64,000 bases of DNA from Meira nashicola. Taxonomy: Eukaryota > Basidiomycota > Exobasidiomycetes > Exobasidiales > Brachybasidiaceae. A program made the position numbers and the translations under genes. The stretch spans positions 6,882,013 through 6,946,012 of the forward strand of contig BCJU01000001.1 in assembly GCA_001600355.1 (NCBI GenBank), written 5' to 3'. The notes below the pieces were generated by a model. It searched no databases. It saw nothing but the letters and a program-made list of their open reading frames with translations, and was not told where the DNA came from. The first letter of the stretch is position 1, and every line of letters starts with the position of its first letter. Positions 10,726 to 23,500 of the stretch are shown in pieces.

Positions 10726-12230
10726 TATTGGATGGACGAGTGATTAGGAAGCCCTTAGACACCCTTTTTTGTCCCCAGTAATGATGGTTAACATCAACCA
10801 TCCACTTTGACACTTTGTACATATCAACTAGATCCATGCCTCTTCAAAAAAAACGCGTTGTGTGCGTGCGTGATATGCATCCAAGGGCACTTTGGCTCGA
10901 TCTTTATTTTTTGACGCGTGCGTTTAAGCGATTCAGGATACGGAAAAAGGTAGCCCTGTCTGCAGCTCACGCACGCGTAATTTAGCCTACAAGATTATGT
11001 ATAAACCCGCGTAGGGAAGGAAATATGCAATTCTTGCTCAAACAGCAACGGGCCTCAATCGAGGTTTTATTCAGCCGTGAGGTGAATGCTAAGCCATGAA
11101 ATAGACAAACTTTTCTACGGCTTTTGATGGCGTTGAGTGTCTTTATGATTCAAAACTATTTGTTGGAAATTCATTCGACAAGAATACATTATAATCATAT
11201 GGCATGATAGAAAATAAGATAAAGAGATAGGGAGTGGTACGTTAAGGAGTCATAATACATTTATCTATGCTGAACGGTAAACTTCACCGACAAAATATTG
11301 TCACTCTGCTTTTCAGAATAGCATAAAGGTTGTTAAAACTTTTGACCCCCTACTTTATCGTAGAATTCGTGCTATTGATTTGTCTTGGTCAATGTGCATT
11401 GGATTAAAAGCATTTCAATTATTTTTATATATTACTCAGTTGATTGTAGTTTAAAAAGTGTCGCTCTTACTATTTGGAACAGTAAAGCTTGTCAGAAGCT
11501 CAATAGCTAGAATGCAAAGTTCGATTTAGATCAAATAGCTTTACTCTTACTCTTTGATGAAATATAATAAATGACTGCAAGAATAAAAAGATAATAAAAT
11601 ATATAAATTTCATTTAAGCTCTTTCTTTAGTATAACATATTTCACATTCGTCTAACATTCCGAAATGGGGTCAAGGAGTATCGATCCGTTAGAGAAAGTA
11701 TCTTATTAATAAAAGTAGTCATAGTCGATAGAATTCAGCACTTCGAAAACAACCGTGATCATCCTGGTTTTGACCGATGAGATGCATAATATGATTATGT
11801 AACATGCCGACCTATTATTTGAAGCGCGTGGCTCTGAACGGTGTACAAATTCAAGGCTTCTGTTCTACCGCCTGCAACACTGCGGTTCGGCCGACACGTG
11901 AGCGCCTAAAGCCTTTCAAGCGGGTAGCAGAACAAATATTCGCTAAAGCCTGGAGGAAACTTTCGCAGTCGAAATAATGGAGAAAGCCTGGCGCAGCGCC
12001 CGCGCGTGCTGATAGGATTTCAGTGCACCTGGTAAGCCTTAAAGTCAAACTTCACAAATTCCTACTCTCGTCCAGGCTTGCTTGGTTTGCAATTCAAGGC
12101 GAACAGCGGCAAGACAAGAGTGTTTTGCCTATTGTGCACCGCGCAAGGGCAAGCTTTTTTTTGTTGCATCTTCTCAAGGCTTAACTTCTCTTTCTCACTT
12201 CCTTCGTCATCAACATAGCAAGTAGTCGAT
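10726..12230. other. Intergenic region upstream of RPL7
   Basis: About 1.5 kb. The 10.75-11.05 kb part holds the promoter of the minus-strand gene, and 11.1-11.8 kb is strongly AT-rich. A more GC-rich island at about 11,820-12,010 (including GGCGCAGCGC at 11990-11999) precedes RPL7. No tRNA or 5S gene was recognised. Confidence 0.5.
10853..10978 (-). promoter_or_regulatory. Cluster of three ACGCGT (MCB-like) sites
   Basis: ACGCGT occurs at 10853-10858, 10914-10919 and 10973-10978, spaced about 60 bp apart and 128-253 bp upstream of the start codon at 10725. ACGCGT is the MluI cell-cycle box bound by the MBF (Mbp1-Swi6) factor in ascomycetes. The sites are seen directly; function is inference. 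Confidence 0.4.
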
Positions 12231-13489
12231 ATGTCAGCAAAGGTAGCCAAGACCACCGTTCCATCGGTAAACGATGTTTTGGTTCCAGAAACACTTTTGA
12301 AGAAGCGCAGAGATGATGCTAAGAGCCGCGAAGAGAAGCAAGCAAAGACACTAGAAGCACGTAAGGTAAGCATCAATTTCATGATCACGAAGAGGAAGTA
12401 TGGGAAATGTAGTAGAGAGATAGATGGGTAGTGTGAGCGAAAACAGAGGTGGCATCAATAGGAGGAGAGAGGACAGAGATGTGCACTTGGATGTTGGTTG
12501 GGTGGATGAAGGTGCTGTAAATGGTGATCCAGCAGAGATGACGGTGAACTTGAATTGTGGGTGGTCGCCCCATCCCAATCGCATAGGATGCATTTTGTCG
12601 GACGCCACTCTCTGCTTCTCGTTGCAGACGATATCCACTCCCCCTTTCAGCAAACACACGAAGAGATCAAGAATGATGCACACCATTTATCAACTTTTGC
12701 TGGCTAGCCATTGGCGATGCTGTCTACAATCAACCATCTTTCGGGTCTGAATCTTGATGCGCACTCTTCTGTTGATTGGAGTCTACCACTGTTGCATGTT
12801 TTTGGAGATCGGATGGATAGAAAACAGTTTACTGACCCTTTTAACATCTTCTCTCCCAAAAGGCTCAAAAAGCTAAGCGCAGTGTCATCTTCAAGCGTGC
12901 TGAATCGTACGCCAAGGAATACAAGCAACGTGAACGTGAAGAAATCCGTCTTCGCCGTGTTGCCAAGTCCAAAGGAGACTTTTACGTTCCTGCTCAACCA
13001 AAGGTCGCCTTTGTCGTTCGTTTGCGCGGTATCTCCAACATTGCACCTAAGCCACGCAAGATCTTGCAATTGTTGCGTTTGTTGCAAATCAACAACGGTA
13101 CTTTTGTCAAATTGACAAAGGCAACCCAACAAATGCTCCAATTGGTCGAACCATACGTTACATACGGTGAACCAAACTTGAAGACTGTTCGTGAATTGAT
13201 CTACAAGCGTGGATACGCCAAGATCAACCGTCAACGTATCCCATTGAGCGATAACGCTATCATTGAAGAGCACTTGGGCAAATTCGGAATCATCTCCGTC
13301 GAAGATTTGGTTCACGAAATCTACACTGCTGGACCTCACTTCAAGGAAGCCAACCAATTCTTGTGGACATTCAAGCTTTCCAGCCCCAACGGAGGATTTG
13401 CTGAACGCAAGTTCAGACATTTCATCGAAGGTGGTGACACCGGAGACCGTGAAGGCGACATCAACCGTTTGGTTCGTCGCATGAACTAA
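12231..13489 (+). CDS. RPL7: 60S ribosomal protein L7 (uL30)
   Basis: Two exons, 12231-12365 and 12863-13489, encode 253 aa. The 497-bp phase-0 intron has donor GTAAGC, branch site ACTGAC at about 12831 and acceptor AAAAG. Exon 1 gives a lysine-rich N-terminus ([16 protein letters not shown]). Exon 2 gives the eukaryote-specific helix and the full L30 fold ([39 protein letters not shown]), ending RLVRRMN. Length and motifs match the family. Splicing is required, since the exons are in different frames of the genomic track. The intron is far longer than most others in this window and contains a C/D snoRNA, described separately. Confidence 0.96.
12666..12758 (+). ncRNA. Intronic C/D-box snoRNA, predicted LSU rRNA 2'-O-methylation guide (snR39b-like)
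   Basis: It lies inside the RPL7 intron. ATCAAGA (12666-12672) and TCTTGAT (12752-12758) form a 7-bp terminal stem. A C-box-like ATGATGC (12673-12679, one mismatch to RTGATGA) follows the stem, and a D box CTGA (12747-12750) precedes its other arm. The 14 nt directly upstream of the D box (12733-12746) are complementary to the conserved 25S rRNA segment ACCCGAAAGAUGGU. By the D+5 rule the target is the G of ACCCG, which I place at Gm805 in yeast numbering. Yeast RPL7A/RPL7B introns host snR39 and snR59, which target the neighbouring Am807. D' and C' boxes are weak (CTGG at 12700; CGATGCT at about 12715). The target complementarity is recalled from the known rRNA, not searched. Confidence 0.87.
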
Positions 13490-13838
13490 ATATGTTGATC
13501 AGCAGCATATTTGGTTTTCTCGGTTCAGCTTCATTTCCTCTCACATTTTTGGCGATCATTCGATGATTGCTCTTCTTGGCATCCACCATTGTACTCGCTC
13601 GCTTTTGTAGTCTGAACATGCTACAAAAGTGAAGCTTTGTTACCATTACGCACATTACATCAATCTTTGTATGCTTTCATACATCACGCCCATGTTCATA
13701 TTCATACACAAAAATGAAACGCCCAAAAGGCTTCAGTTGAGATTCAAATGCTTTTATTGTGTGATTATGTTTTAAGTGCATGAATAAAGTACAATGCAAG
13801 AGGGGAGGGAAGAGTAAATTGTGAATCCGAAAGAGATA
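13490..13838. other. Convergent spacer between RPL7 and PTH2
   Basis: About 350 bp of 3' UTRs and terminator sequence. AATAAAG at about 13783 and T-rich tracts are compatible with polyadenylation regions. No other feature seen. Confidence 0.5.
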
Positions 13839-14548
13839 TTAAAGCAGTTTCAAGTGCCCAGTCACTTGATCAATCAATTTTGTAGGTCCAGGTCCAATAC
13901 CCAAAACAGTACGGCTACCGGCTGCAATCTGTGTTCTTCCACTGTAGTAGATAGATGGAATGGATGTTAGTGATGACCAAAAGAAGATTTTTTTTTTGGA
14001 TACTCACGCATCTAGAATGCTTCTAGCACATAAATTCAACGCTTTTGCCTTTTTCTCTAGAGCCAACATTTCCTCTTCTGAGCTACATTTTAGTGCCACT
14101 TTTGCTTGACCAGATCGTTCCCAAGATTTTAGTAAAGTAGGATTGGTTTGCATCATAGTTTTGTAACATGCCAAAGTTGCATGACCGCATTGTGCGGCAA
14201 TTTTACCTTTATCCATCTTTAAATCCATTCGAACGAGCAAGACAAGCTTACAATCTTCCAATAAACCTGCTCGTAATTTGTTCATATTCTCACGATCTTT
14301 ATCGGTTAAATCTACTGTGTCTTCCTCGTCTTCCGAATCTTCTTCTAATCGTCTTTTGGCGTCACGATTATATTGCAGCAAAGACCATCCCGATCCGATA
14401 TGATAACCAATAATCGCACAAGAGATACCTAAAGCTATGTAGGACGAGACTGGGAAGAGAAAGAAAACATATCCATTATGAACAAAGGTCAATGGATGTT
14501 GTTGGTGATACAGAAGAAGTTGATATGATGCTCACTTGTACCTGACAT
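13839..14548 (-). CDS. PTH2: Peptidyl-tRNA hydrolase 2 (Bit1/Pth2 family), membrane-anchored
   Basis: Three exons on the minus strand: 14548-14536 (13 nt), 14449-14008 and 13941-13839. Introns are 86 and 66 bp with GTGAGC and GTGAGT donors. The protein is 185 aa. A very short first exon (MSGT) leads into a hydrophobic anchor ([18 protein letters not shown]). An acidic linker follows ([17 protein letters not shown]), then the PTH2 domain: [29 protein letters not shown] and the terminal [19 protein letters not shown]. The enzyme releases stalled peptidyl-tRNA; anchored forms sit on mitochondria in other eukaryotes. Exon 3 is too short to stand out as an ORF. Joining it restores the expected C-terminus exactly, which supports the model. 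Confidence 0.93.
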
Positions 14549-15072
14549 GACACCCTTAACGATCCTCCAAAAAAGGTCCTATTCGGCGAAAGAAGGATAA
14601 ATCTCTAGAACCCAACTTCCTATGTAAGTAACCCAATCAAAGTTCTATTTTCCTCCCAATGGAATGTTGATCTTTCCGGAAGAACTCTAAAATGAATTTG
14701 ATCGACTTTGCAGCGGTTAAGATCGGACAAGGTAAAGTGAGAAAGAAGAATAAGTTCGATTTGAACCTTTTTACCACCGAAGTATACCGACCAAAAAAAA
14801 CTCAAAGCCACAGAGCAAAAGTTCCAAACTTATTTAAGCAAAACTTTTGGTGTCTGCCGCGCTTTAATTAGGGCGTATACAATTCATAAACTTCCGTAAT
14901 AGGTAATTTGTATTAATTTACAGTAAAGTTGTATTGTCAATACAGGTTTACCGTGCAGCAATTTGACAGCAGACCTTTGCAGCTTCTCGCAAGTATACTG
15001 GTGATATGCTATGCGCGTGTGAGTTTTCTATGCATGATTACACATAAGAATGGGGTTAAGATAAGTAGGGCC

Positions 15073-15088
15073 GGCCCATAAATGGGCC
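15073..15088. promoter_or_regulatory. GGCCCAT/ATGGGCC palindrome upstream of polyubiquitin
   Basis: Two perfect 7-bp arms (GGCCCAT and ATGGGCC) flank an AA spacer, preceded by GGGCC. It lies about 280 bp upstream of the TATA box. Such a palindrome suits a dimeric regulator; which factor binds is unknown. Confidence 0.35.
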
Positions 15089-15225
15089 AGGTCAGGGTGT
15101 AGAATATGGTGACATTTCGCATTGCAAAAGCGTGCGCCACGGGGGCCTAGGGTGTGAGTTTGCCTATCCGTGCCGTATCTTTCGCGTTCAATTCGGGCAC
15201 TTTACCTCTATTCACAGCCCTTTCC

Positions 15226-15238
15226 TTCTGGATGTTTC
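15226..15238 (+). promoter_or_regulatory. Heat-shock-element-like site of polyubiquitin
   Basis: TTC-TG-GAT-GT-TTC matches the nTTCnnGAAnnTTC heat-shock element with one mismatch, about 115 bp upstream of the TATA box. Polyubiquitin genes are stress-induced in fungi, so the position makes sense. Confidence 0.35.
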
Positions 15239-15351
15239 CACTGTACCTGCCGTGGTCTTAATGTAGACACAGCAAATGTGCATGCAGCCCTTTGAAGGAG
15301 GACCTCTACGGATAAAGTTGAGATTTGCGCACGCATCCACTCATCGATACA

Positions 15352-15359
15352 TATATAAA
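15352..15359 (+). promoter_or_regulatory. TATA box of polyubiquitin
   Basis: TATATAAA, about 100 bp upstream of the 5' UTR intron donor at 15462. Confidence 0.55.
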
Positions 15360-15479
15360 CGCTCAGTCTAACTTGTTCCTCTTTCTCTCATCCACCACCA
15401 TTCAGGATATTCACATCCATTCGAAATTAACCCTTTATTCACGAACTCTTAATCCTACAAAGTGAGTATTGTAGAGTAA

Positions 15480-16478
<999 letters not shown>

Positions 16479-16975
16479 TTAAATGTTTTCATTTTTTTAC
16501 GGATTGCGAATAAATGCACTGCTATCCGATAGCCTTGAGCTAATCTTACCCCTTGTATTCCCTTATGTATTTACACTATCAATATCATGATCGTGTGCAT
16601 ATCTATTTTTATGATCAGAGTGCGATTTTAAGTAAGTAGATAAGCTCGTGTGAGATAGATTTAGAAGTCGTATATGAACCATCAACTCTGCAATTCGTGT
16701 TGTATTTCGTGCTTGAAAAGATACACGCGTCGACATGCATGCAATATGCACAGCTCCTTTGGCTCCACAATGGAGCTTTAAAGTTATTCTTGAAATAACC
16801 GCCGGTGCTTGTAAGAAAAAAAAAGCGGAATGGAATATTTACACTGTCTCCCTTTCAACAATTAGCATCTCTGGGATTGCATTTGGCACACTCTGCAATT
16901 ATGATATGATTGGATAATTCATCTTCACTTAAGTACACACAGCACCCATTCCATCCTGTCTTAAATTGGGGCAAG
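16479..16975. other. Spacer between polyubiquitin and PFA4
   Basis: About 500 bp holding the polyubiquitin 3' UTR and the PFA4 promoter. A short poly-A run lies at about 16818. The PFA4 reading frame stays open upstream of its ATG to about 16910, but no ATG lies in that extension. No RNA gene recognised. Confidence 0.5.
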
Positions 16976-18673
16976 ATGAAAGTAAGCAAGCCCAAGCGAT
17001 CTTCGCTAAAACCGGAAGAGAAGATTTGGGTTTTTGGAACGATTTGTTTGATCACCTTTTTGGTCTTTTCTCTTCAATTAACGATTATCATTCCACATTT
17101 CCTGTATCAGCTCCCATTACGAAGAGAAGATGCGATCTGGAAATTATGCAAAGTGCTAATACCTTTCAACATTGGTGCATTGGGGATTTACTGGAATTAT
17201 TATAATTGCGTCTCAATGGACCCCGGTGGAATACCAAAAGGTTGGAAGCCTCCAAAGGAAGTACTACAACCCGTTCAAGACGATGAGAATAACACACCAT
17301 CTCAGCAGCAGGTTCGGTATTGCAAGCCATGCAAAGCATTTAAACCACCTCGGACACATCATTGTAGAACGTGCAAACGTTGTGTTCTTCGAATGGATCA
17401 TCATTGTCCTTGGGTTGCAAATTGTATAGGACAGAGAAATTATGCAAGTTTTATTCGATTTTTATTTTGTGTTGATGTGACATGCTTGATGCATTTAGCA
17501 TTACTCACTGCTCGTGTTGCAGATTATTGGTGGTTACAAAAAGGTGGAATTTGGCGTTCACCAAGTACGCCGACGATGGTGTTGATGGTATTGAATTATG
17601 CATTCTGTTTACCAACTTTGATGATTGTTGGGATCTTTAGCTTTTATCACTTTTGGTGTTTGAGTACAAATACTACCACAATCGAAGGCTGGGAGAGGGA
17701 TAGAGTGGAAAGGATGGTGAATAGAGGGAGGATCAAACAAGTGAAGTATCCTTTCGATTTGGGATTTTTACGCAACATCACAAGTGTCTTGGGACGATCA
17801 CCTTTGTTGTGGTGTTTACCTTCCGAGACAAAAGGTGATGGATTGTGCTATAATGTTGGAGAAGATGTTGACGAAATTCAGCAATTCTTTTGGCCACCAA
17901 AAGATCCCGAACATCTTACACAAACACAAAAACGAACAAGGAGCAGACCAGACACTCATGGTGATCCATTCACCTATGGAAATGGGGGCTTCAATCCTGC
18001 ATTGAAGCCTAGCAATACCTTGCGACAGAGGAGCAAAGTTCCGCCATGGCACCCCGATTACGAAAAAGAAGATTTGGAAGATGAAGAAGATTCTGCTCAA
18101 CAGGCAGGAGTTGATTTGACAGATGGCTGTTTACCGAACCCTACAAAGGAAGAGACAGGCTCATCTGCATTTGCATTCATGGATGGAGCAGATTACGATC
18201 GACGTCAAATGGATGAAAATCAATCGGAAGAAGAAGATGAAGATGATGAAGACCAATGCAACACGAGCGCTCATCAATACACACAAACGAGGGTGAGAAG
18301 AGGCAGCGAAGGATATGAAGTAAGACCAAAACGTTTTGATGTAGCTTATGCATACGAAGCAGAAGAGGAGGAGCATAGACATAGACTTGAATGGGAAAAC
18401 GATAGTGAGGGATCTGAAGGTGTTCAATTCATTGGAGGAGATGGAGAACAAGATGAAAGGACATGGCTTTGGAGACAACAGCAAGAAAAAGAGGAAGCAG
18501 TTCGTCAACAAATTCAAGAAGAATGGCGAAAGGAATTACGTGAGAGAGGATTAAATGAATTCAAGAATGATTTTACTATTCACGAAGATCCAGATCAAAA
18601 TAGAACAAAGCCATTATTGCCATCTGAAATTATGCAAAGGAGAGCAGAATGGCAATCACAGCAAACGCAATGA
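16976..18673 (+). CDS. PFA4: DHHC palmitoyltransferase, Pfa4-like
   Basis: 565 aa from the ATG at 16976. Protein S-acyltransferases attach palmitate to cysteines; Pfa4 acts in the ER and its best-known substrate in yeasts is chitin synthase Chs3. There are four membrane segments (about 18-40, 58-76, 160-182, 195-222). The cysteine-rich domain (116-155) contains the catalytic DHHC at 141-144 and the flanking CRTCKRCVLRM. Pfa4-typical segments are present: MDPGGIPKGW before the domain, TNTTTIEGWERDRV (TTxE-like) and LGFLRNITSVLGRSPLLWC after it. The tail (about 380-560) is unusually long, acidic and Glu-rich, beyond the roughly 400-aa yeast protein. It lies upstream of, and on the same strand as, FKS1. 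Confidence 0.92.
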   Translation: MKVSKPKRSSLKPEEKIWVFGTICLITFLVFSLQLTIIIPHFLYQLPLRREDAIWKLCKVLIPFNIGALGIYWNYYNCVSMDPGGIPKGWKPPKEVLQPVQDDENNTPSQQQVRYCKPCKAFKPPRTHHCRTCKRCVLRMDHHCPWVANCIGQRNYASFIRFLFCVDVTCLMHLALLTARVADYWWLQKGGIWRSPSTPTMVLMVLNYAFCLPTLMIVGIFSFYHFWCLSTNTTTIEGWERDRVERMVNRGRIKQVKYPFDLGFLRNITSVLGRSPLLWCLPSETKGDGLCYNVGEDVDEIQQFFWPPKDPEHLTQTQKRTRSRPDTHGDPFTYGNGGFNPALKPSNTLRQRSKVPPWHPDYEKEDLEDEEDSAQQAGVDLTDGCLPNPTKEETGSSAFAFMDGADYDRRQMDENQSEEEDEDDEDQCNTSAHQYTQTRVRRGSEGYEVRPKRFDVAYAYEAEEEEHRHRLEWENDSEGSEGVQFIGGDGEQDERTWLWRQQQEKEEAVRQQIQEEWRKELRERGLNEFKNDFTIHEDPDQNRTKPLLPSEIMQRRAEWQSQQTQ

Positions 18674-20510
18674 GATGTATGCTTAATTTCCGTTTCAACA
18701 TTTGTACCATCATTTTATTCATAATATCATTTACCTATAGAATATACAAAATGGTTTCTTGCGCCTTCCCCCCCTTAAATCTGCGTTTTTAGGAGCTTTT
18801 CTATTTTACGCCCATAGCGAGAAGAGGGTTGAAATTGGGCAAAATATCAGACAGGGATCTAGAGGTGTTGACCACGATCACTACGCCAGACAAGATTAGC
18901 TCACTTGAAAAGGAACCTTAATGTATGTATATACATATACTTGCGTACCTGACATATGATCTATCCTATCGGACGAGAAGTAGATCAAATTTTGTATCTG
19001 CCGTTTGAGAAAGCTTGGTCTGCTTGGCGAATAAAATTTGCTTTAGTAATCAATGCTCAGCCGGCCATTAAGTAGGGTTCAATTGGAATGGTCTATTTTT
19101 AGTAGGCTTTTAGAATCGGTCAAATTTGGAATTTCAGTGTTAAACAACGGATTTGCGAAGCCTTTTTTTAGTCATGGAACGCGTCAAACTATTGTTAACC
19201 CGGTGAATTATTTTGTTTCCTTAACGAATGAGACGGCGTACGCGCCTCATCCCTAAAGAAAAAAACTTCTTAGGAACCCTAAACAGTGGCTGCTGCTATT
19301 GCATTGGAATCTGATTCTGCTGCGAGACCTATTCCTGCGCGTGTGTGTGCGCGCCTCTTGGCATGTGAGAAGGAATGTTGACTTACATACAAACACGAAT
19401 TCTGATTTCACTCTGTACGTACATATACATACAATGAAGATAAGATCGCCTTAATTTTTACGCCCTCATAGCATTCGATGCAGATCTTCCTTGGCGGAAT
19501 TCTTTCTGTGTTCGTTCGGTTATGCTCATAAGATTTCTTCGAAATCAAGATAAAGGATTGGCTCCTTTTTGACGCTAAAAGAGGTGATTAAATTGCAAAT
19601 AGGAGAATGCCGTTCTCTTTGCTCCCCTGAACGCCTTGTTTCCCTTTTTTTTTATGTAGACTAGACTACGCACCTTGCCGTGTGTTTGTTAAAATAGGCG
19701 GGTTGTCGCATGATTTCTCTCGACGCGCTATGTTGAATGTACATATGTGTTATAAATATAAACTTTTACCTAGGCTTGCTCATGCAAAACACCAGTCTCA
19801 ATCTACTCTCCTTTTTCATGAAATCAAAAACAAAAAAATTCAAACAAAAAATAGCGTATTCCATGCACAATCTCCGTGTCCCCCTTTCTTATACTGATCC
19901 AAATTATCTTGTTGAATAGAAATGATTCTAGAAAAATGACAATTCTGGCTCATTTACAAGTTGTAAATTGATGGCGAATGATACATCTCCAAGATCAGGA
20001 TATGAATATTGACGATGAAATCTCTTTCATAATCCCCTGACGGCACGAACAACAGAGAGGGGAAGACAGTCATTCGAAGCGCGGCGCAAGTGCAATTGCG
20101 CGCGCTGTAGTATGTATGTGTAGCCTTTTCTTGCACAGACTGAATCGGTGCCGCTTCCACAAAAACATACGCGCGGAATTTGTTGTATGAATACTGAAAA
20201 TGTGTGCGCACACGGATCTGCACCGCCCAGATGCATTGCTTTTTTGAGCATTTAGCTTGAATGCCTCTTCATCCAAGCCAAAAAAAAAAAACTGTTAACC
20301 CTGAGAAACGGAGAGCGTTGCGCGCATTCGTCTGTGTGTTTGTGCGTGTTTGACAAACCAAGTCCAAATTCTACTCAATACCATCAACTTTAACACCTTT
20401 TCGACTTGCCTCTTCTTTCCTTACCTTCTTTCTCTCTTTTATCCGACCTTTTCTTGCGTTTTTGAAGACCATCTAATTGAGACTTTTTCCCATAAAGAAA
20501 GGCCTTAAGT
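18674..20510. other. Long 5' region of FKS1
   Basis: About 1.8 kb without a convincing gene. It contains an exact GACGCTAAA site (19571-19579, reverse of TTTAGCGTC), ACGCGT at about 19180, a poly-A run at about 20281 and pyrimidine-rich sequence just before the FKS1 ATG. Short ORFs here have poor composition and no recognisable motif. Confidence 0.5.
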
Positions 20511-23500
20511 ATGGCTTCCTCACAATCGCACGGCGGCGGAATGGGAGGCGGTAATGGTGGTTCAATGCCACCTGGCAATAACAACCCTTTCGCCGGTGCA
20601 GCGGCTTATCATGATGAAGCAGGAAGTGAAAATAGTTATAGACGTGATACATTCGCCTCCGAAGGCAGTGTTGCAGATCTATTACCCAATAATGGAGGTG
20701 GTTATGATGCAGATTCATACGAAGGCAATTATGCTCAAAATGCATACTCTGCCGAATCTGGTCAACGACAAGGTGCTGGCCCAGGTGGAAATCTATATCC
20801 TGGACCTGGAAGTTATGCACCATCAGGTATCTCTTCTCCTTATACAGACTATCCTGGAGGCAACAATGGCGCAGGTTATCGTCAACGTGAACCCTATCCC
20901 GCATGGACAGCTGAACATCAAATTCCATTGGCAAAGGAAGAGATCGAAGACATCTTTATCGATTTAACCAACAAATTCGGTTTCCAACGTGACAGTATGC
21001 GCAACATGTATGATCATTTGATGATCTTGCTCGATTCAAGATCTTCACGTATGTCACCAAGTCAATCATTGGCAACTTTACACGCAGATTACATTGGTGG
21101 CGAACATGCCAATTACCGTAAATGGTACTTTGCAGCTCAATTGGATTTGGATGATGCAATCGGTAAATCACAAAACCCAGGTCTTGCGCGGGCTGCAAGT
21201 CTGGCAAACAGAGGTGGAAAGAGAGCGGCAAATATTTCACAAAAACTCAACGCCAGTGCTAAATCACTTCAATCAGCAGAAACAAGGTGGCGTGATGCAA
21301 TGAACAGAATGAGCGACTACGATCGTCTTCGTCAAATTGCATTGTACCTTTTGTGTTGGGGTGAAGGTGGTCAAGTACGTTTCGTGCCAGAATGTTTGTG
21401 TTTCATCTTCAAGTGTGCAGATGATTATTATCGTTCTCCCGAGTGTCAAAACCGTATGGATCCCGTTCCTGAAGGATTATATTTGCGTGCGGTTGTCAAG
21501 CCATTATATAGATTCTTGCGTGATCAAGTATTTGAAGTTATTGACGGCAAATTCGTCAAGAAAGAACGCGATCACGACAAAATTATTGGATACGATGATG
21601 TCAATCAATTGTTCTGGTACCCAGAAGGTATCGGACGTATTGTATTAAACGACAAAACTCGTCTAGTCGACGTTCCAGCCAATCAACGATTTATGAAATT
21701 TGACAAAATTGATTGGAACCGCGTCTTTTTCAAAACATACAAGGAAAAGCGTAGTTTCTTGCACTTGCTCGTCAACTTCAACCGTATTTGGATTTTACAC
21801 ATTTCTTGTTTCTGGTATTACACAGCATACAACGCACCTATGATCTACGAACGTAAATCGAATCCATCTCCCGCACAATCTTTCTCCGCATCCGCTCTCG
21901 GTGGTGCAGTTTCAACATTCATTATGATCATGGCTACTTTGGCAGAATTTTCTTATATCCCCACAACTTGGAACAACACTAGTCATCTCGCAAGACGGAT
22001 GATGTTCTTGAGTGTTTGTTTGGCCATCACAATCGCACCTGCAGTCTATGTTCATGGATTCAACAAACGCGGTACGGTAGCCAACATCGTTGCTTATGCT
22101 CACATTGGTGTTGCAGGTTGCATTACTGGTTTCTTGGCCATTATCCCATCTGGAAGAATGTTTGGAGATCGTGTTGCTGGTAAAGCTCGCAAGTATTTGG
22201 CCAATCAGACATTCACTGCAAGTTATGCACCTTTGGTACGATCCCACCGTATGGTCAGCATTTTGCTTTGGTGTTTGGTGTTCGGATGCAAGCTCACTGA
22301 AAGTTACTTCTTCTTGACGCTTTCGTTCCGTGATCCGTTGGCTGTGATGATTACAATGCGTGTGCAAAACTGTAGCGATCGTTACTTTGGTTCATCATTG
22401 TGTTCTTACCAACCAGCATTCGCATTAACAGCAATGACAATCATGGACTTGTGCTTGTTCTTCTTGGACACTTTCTTGTGGTACGTCATTTGGAACACCG
22501 TTTTCAGTATTGGTTGGTCTTTCTCTATGGGTTTGTCCATTTGGACACCTTGGAGCGATATCTTCCAACGTTTGCCAAAGCGTATCTATGCCAAATTGCT
22601 CGCAACTACAGATATGGAAATTAAGTACAAACCAAAGGTACTCGTTTCACAAGTTTGGAATGCCATTATCATTTCCATGTACCGCGAACATTTGTTATCC
22701 ATTGACCACGTACAGAAGTTGTTGTACCATCAAGTGCCATCTGGAGATGACGGAAAACGTACATTGCGTGCACCCGCGTTCTTTATCAGTCAAACTGACA
22801 AGGGTGTCAAACCAGAATTCTTCCCTAAAGGTTCTGAAGCCGAACGTCGTATCAGTTTCTTCGCTCAATCTCTTACAACCGCTTTGCCAGAGCCTTTGCC
22901 TATTGATGCTATGCCAACATTCACAGTTTTGACTCCACACTACAGCGAAAAGATTTTGTTGTCTTTGCGTGAAATTATTCGTGAAGAAGATCAAAACACT
23001 CGTGTCACTTTGTTGGAATACCTCAAGCAATTGCACCCAATCGAATGGGACAATTTCGTGAAAGACACAAAGATTTTGGCAGAAGAAACAAGTGGCTTGG
23101 TTGGTGGATCACCCTTTAGTGATGGAGACGAAAAGAGTGGAAAAGGATCTGCAAAGACTGATGATTTGCCATTCTACTGCATCGGTTTCAAATCAGCTGC
23201 ACCCGAATACACCTTGCGTACCCGTATCTGGGCCTCTCTACGTGCACAAACACTTTACCGTACCGTTTCTGGATTTATGAACTATGCAAAGGCTATCAAA
23301 TTGTTGTACCGCGTCGAAAACCCTGAAGTTGTTCAACTTTTCGGTGGAAATACAGAAAAATTGGAACGTGAATTGGAACGAATGAGCAGAAGAAAGTTCA
23401 AGTTTGTCATTTCCATGCAACGTTACTCTAAATTCAACAAGGAAGAACAAGAAAACACCGAATTCTTATTACGTGCTTACCCTGATTTGCAAATCGCATA

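Larger units (their letters stand above)
14549..15461. other. Divergent promoter region between PTH2 and polyubiquitin
   Basis: About 0.9 kb; mostly AT-rich to 15,050, then GC-richer. It holds the palindrome, heat-shock-like element and TATA box listed separately, plus the transcribed 5' UTR exon of the polyubiquitin gene ending at 15461. Confidence 0.5.
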
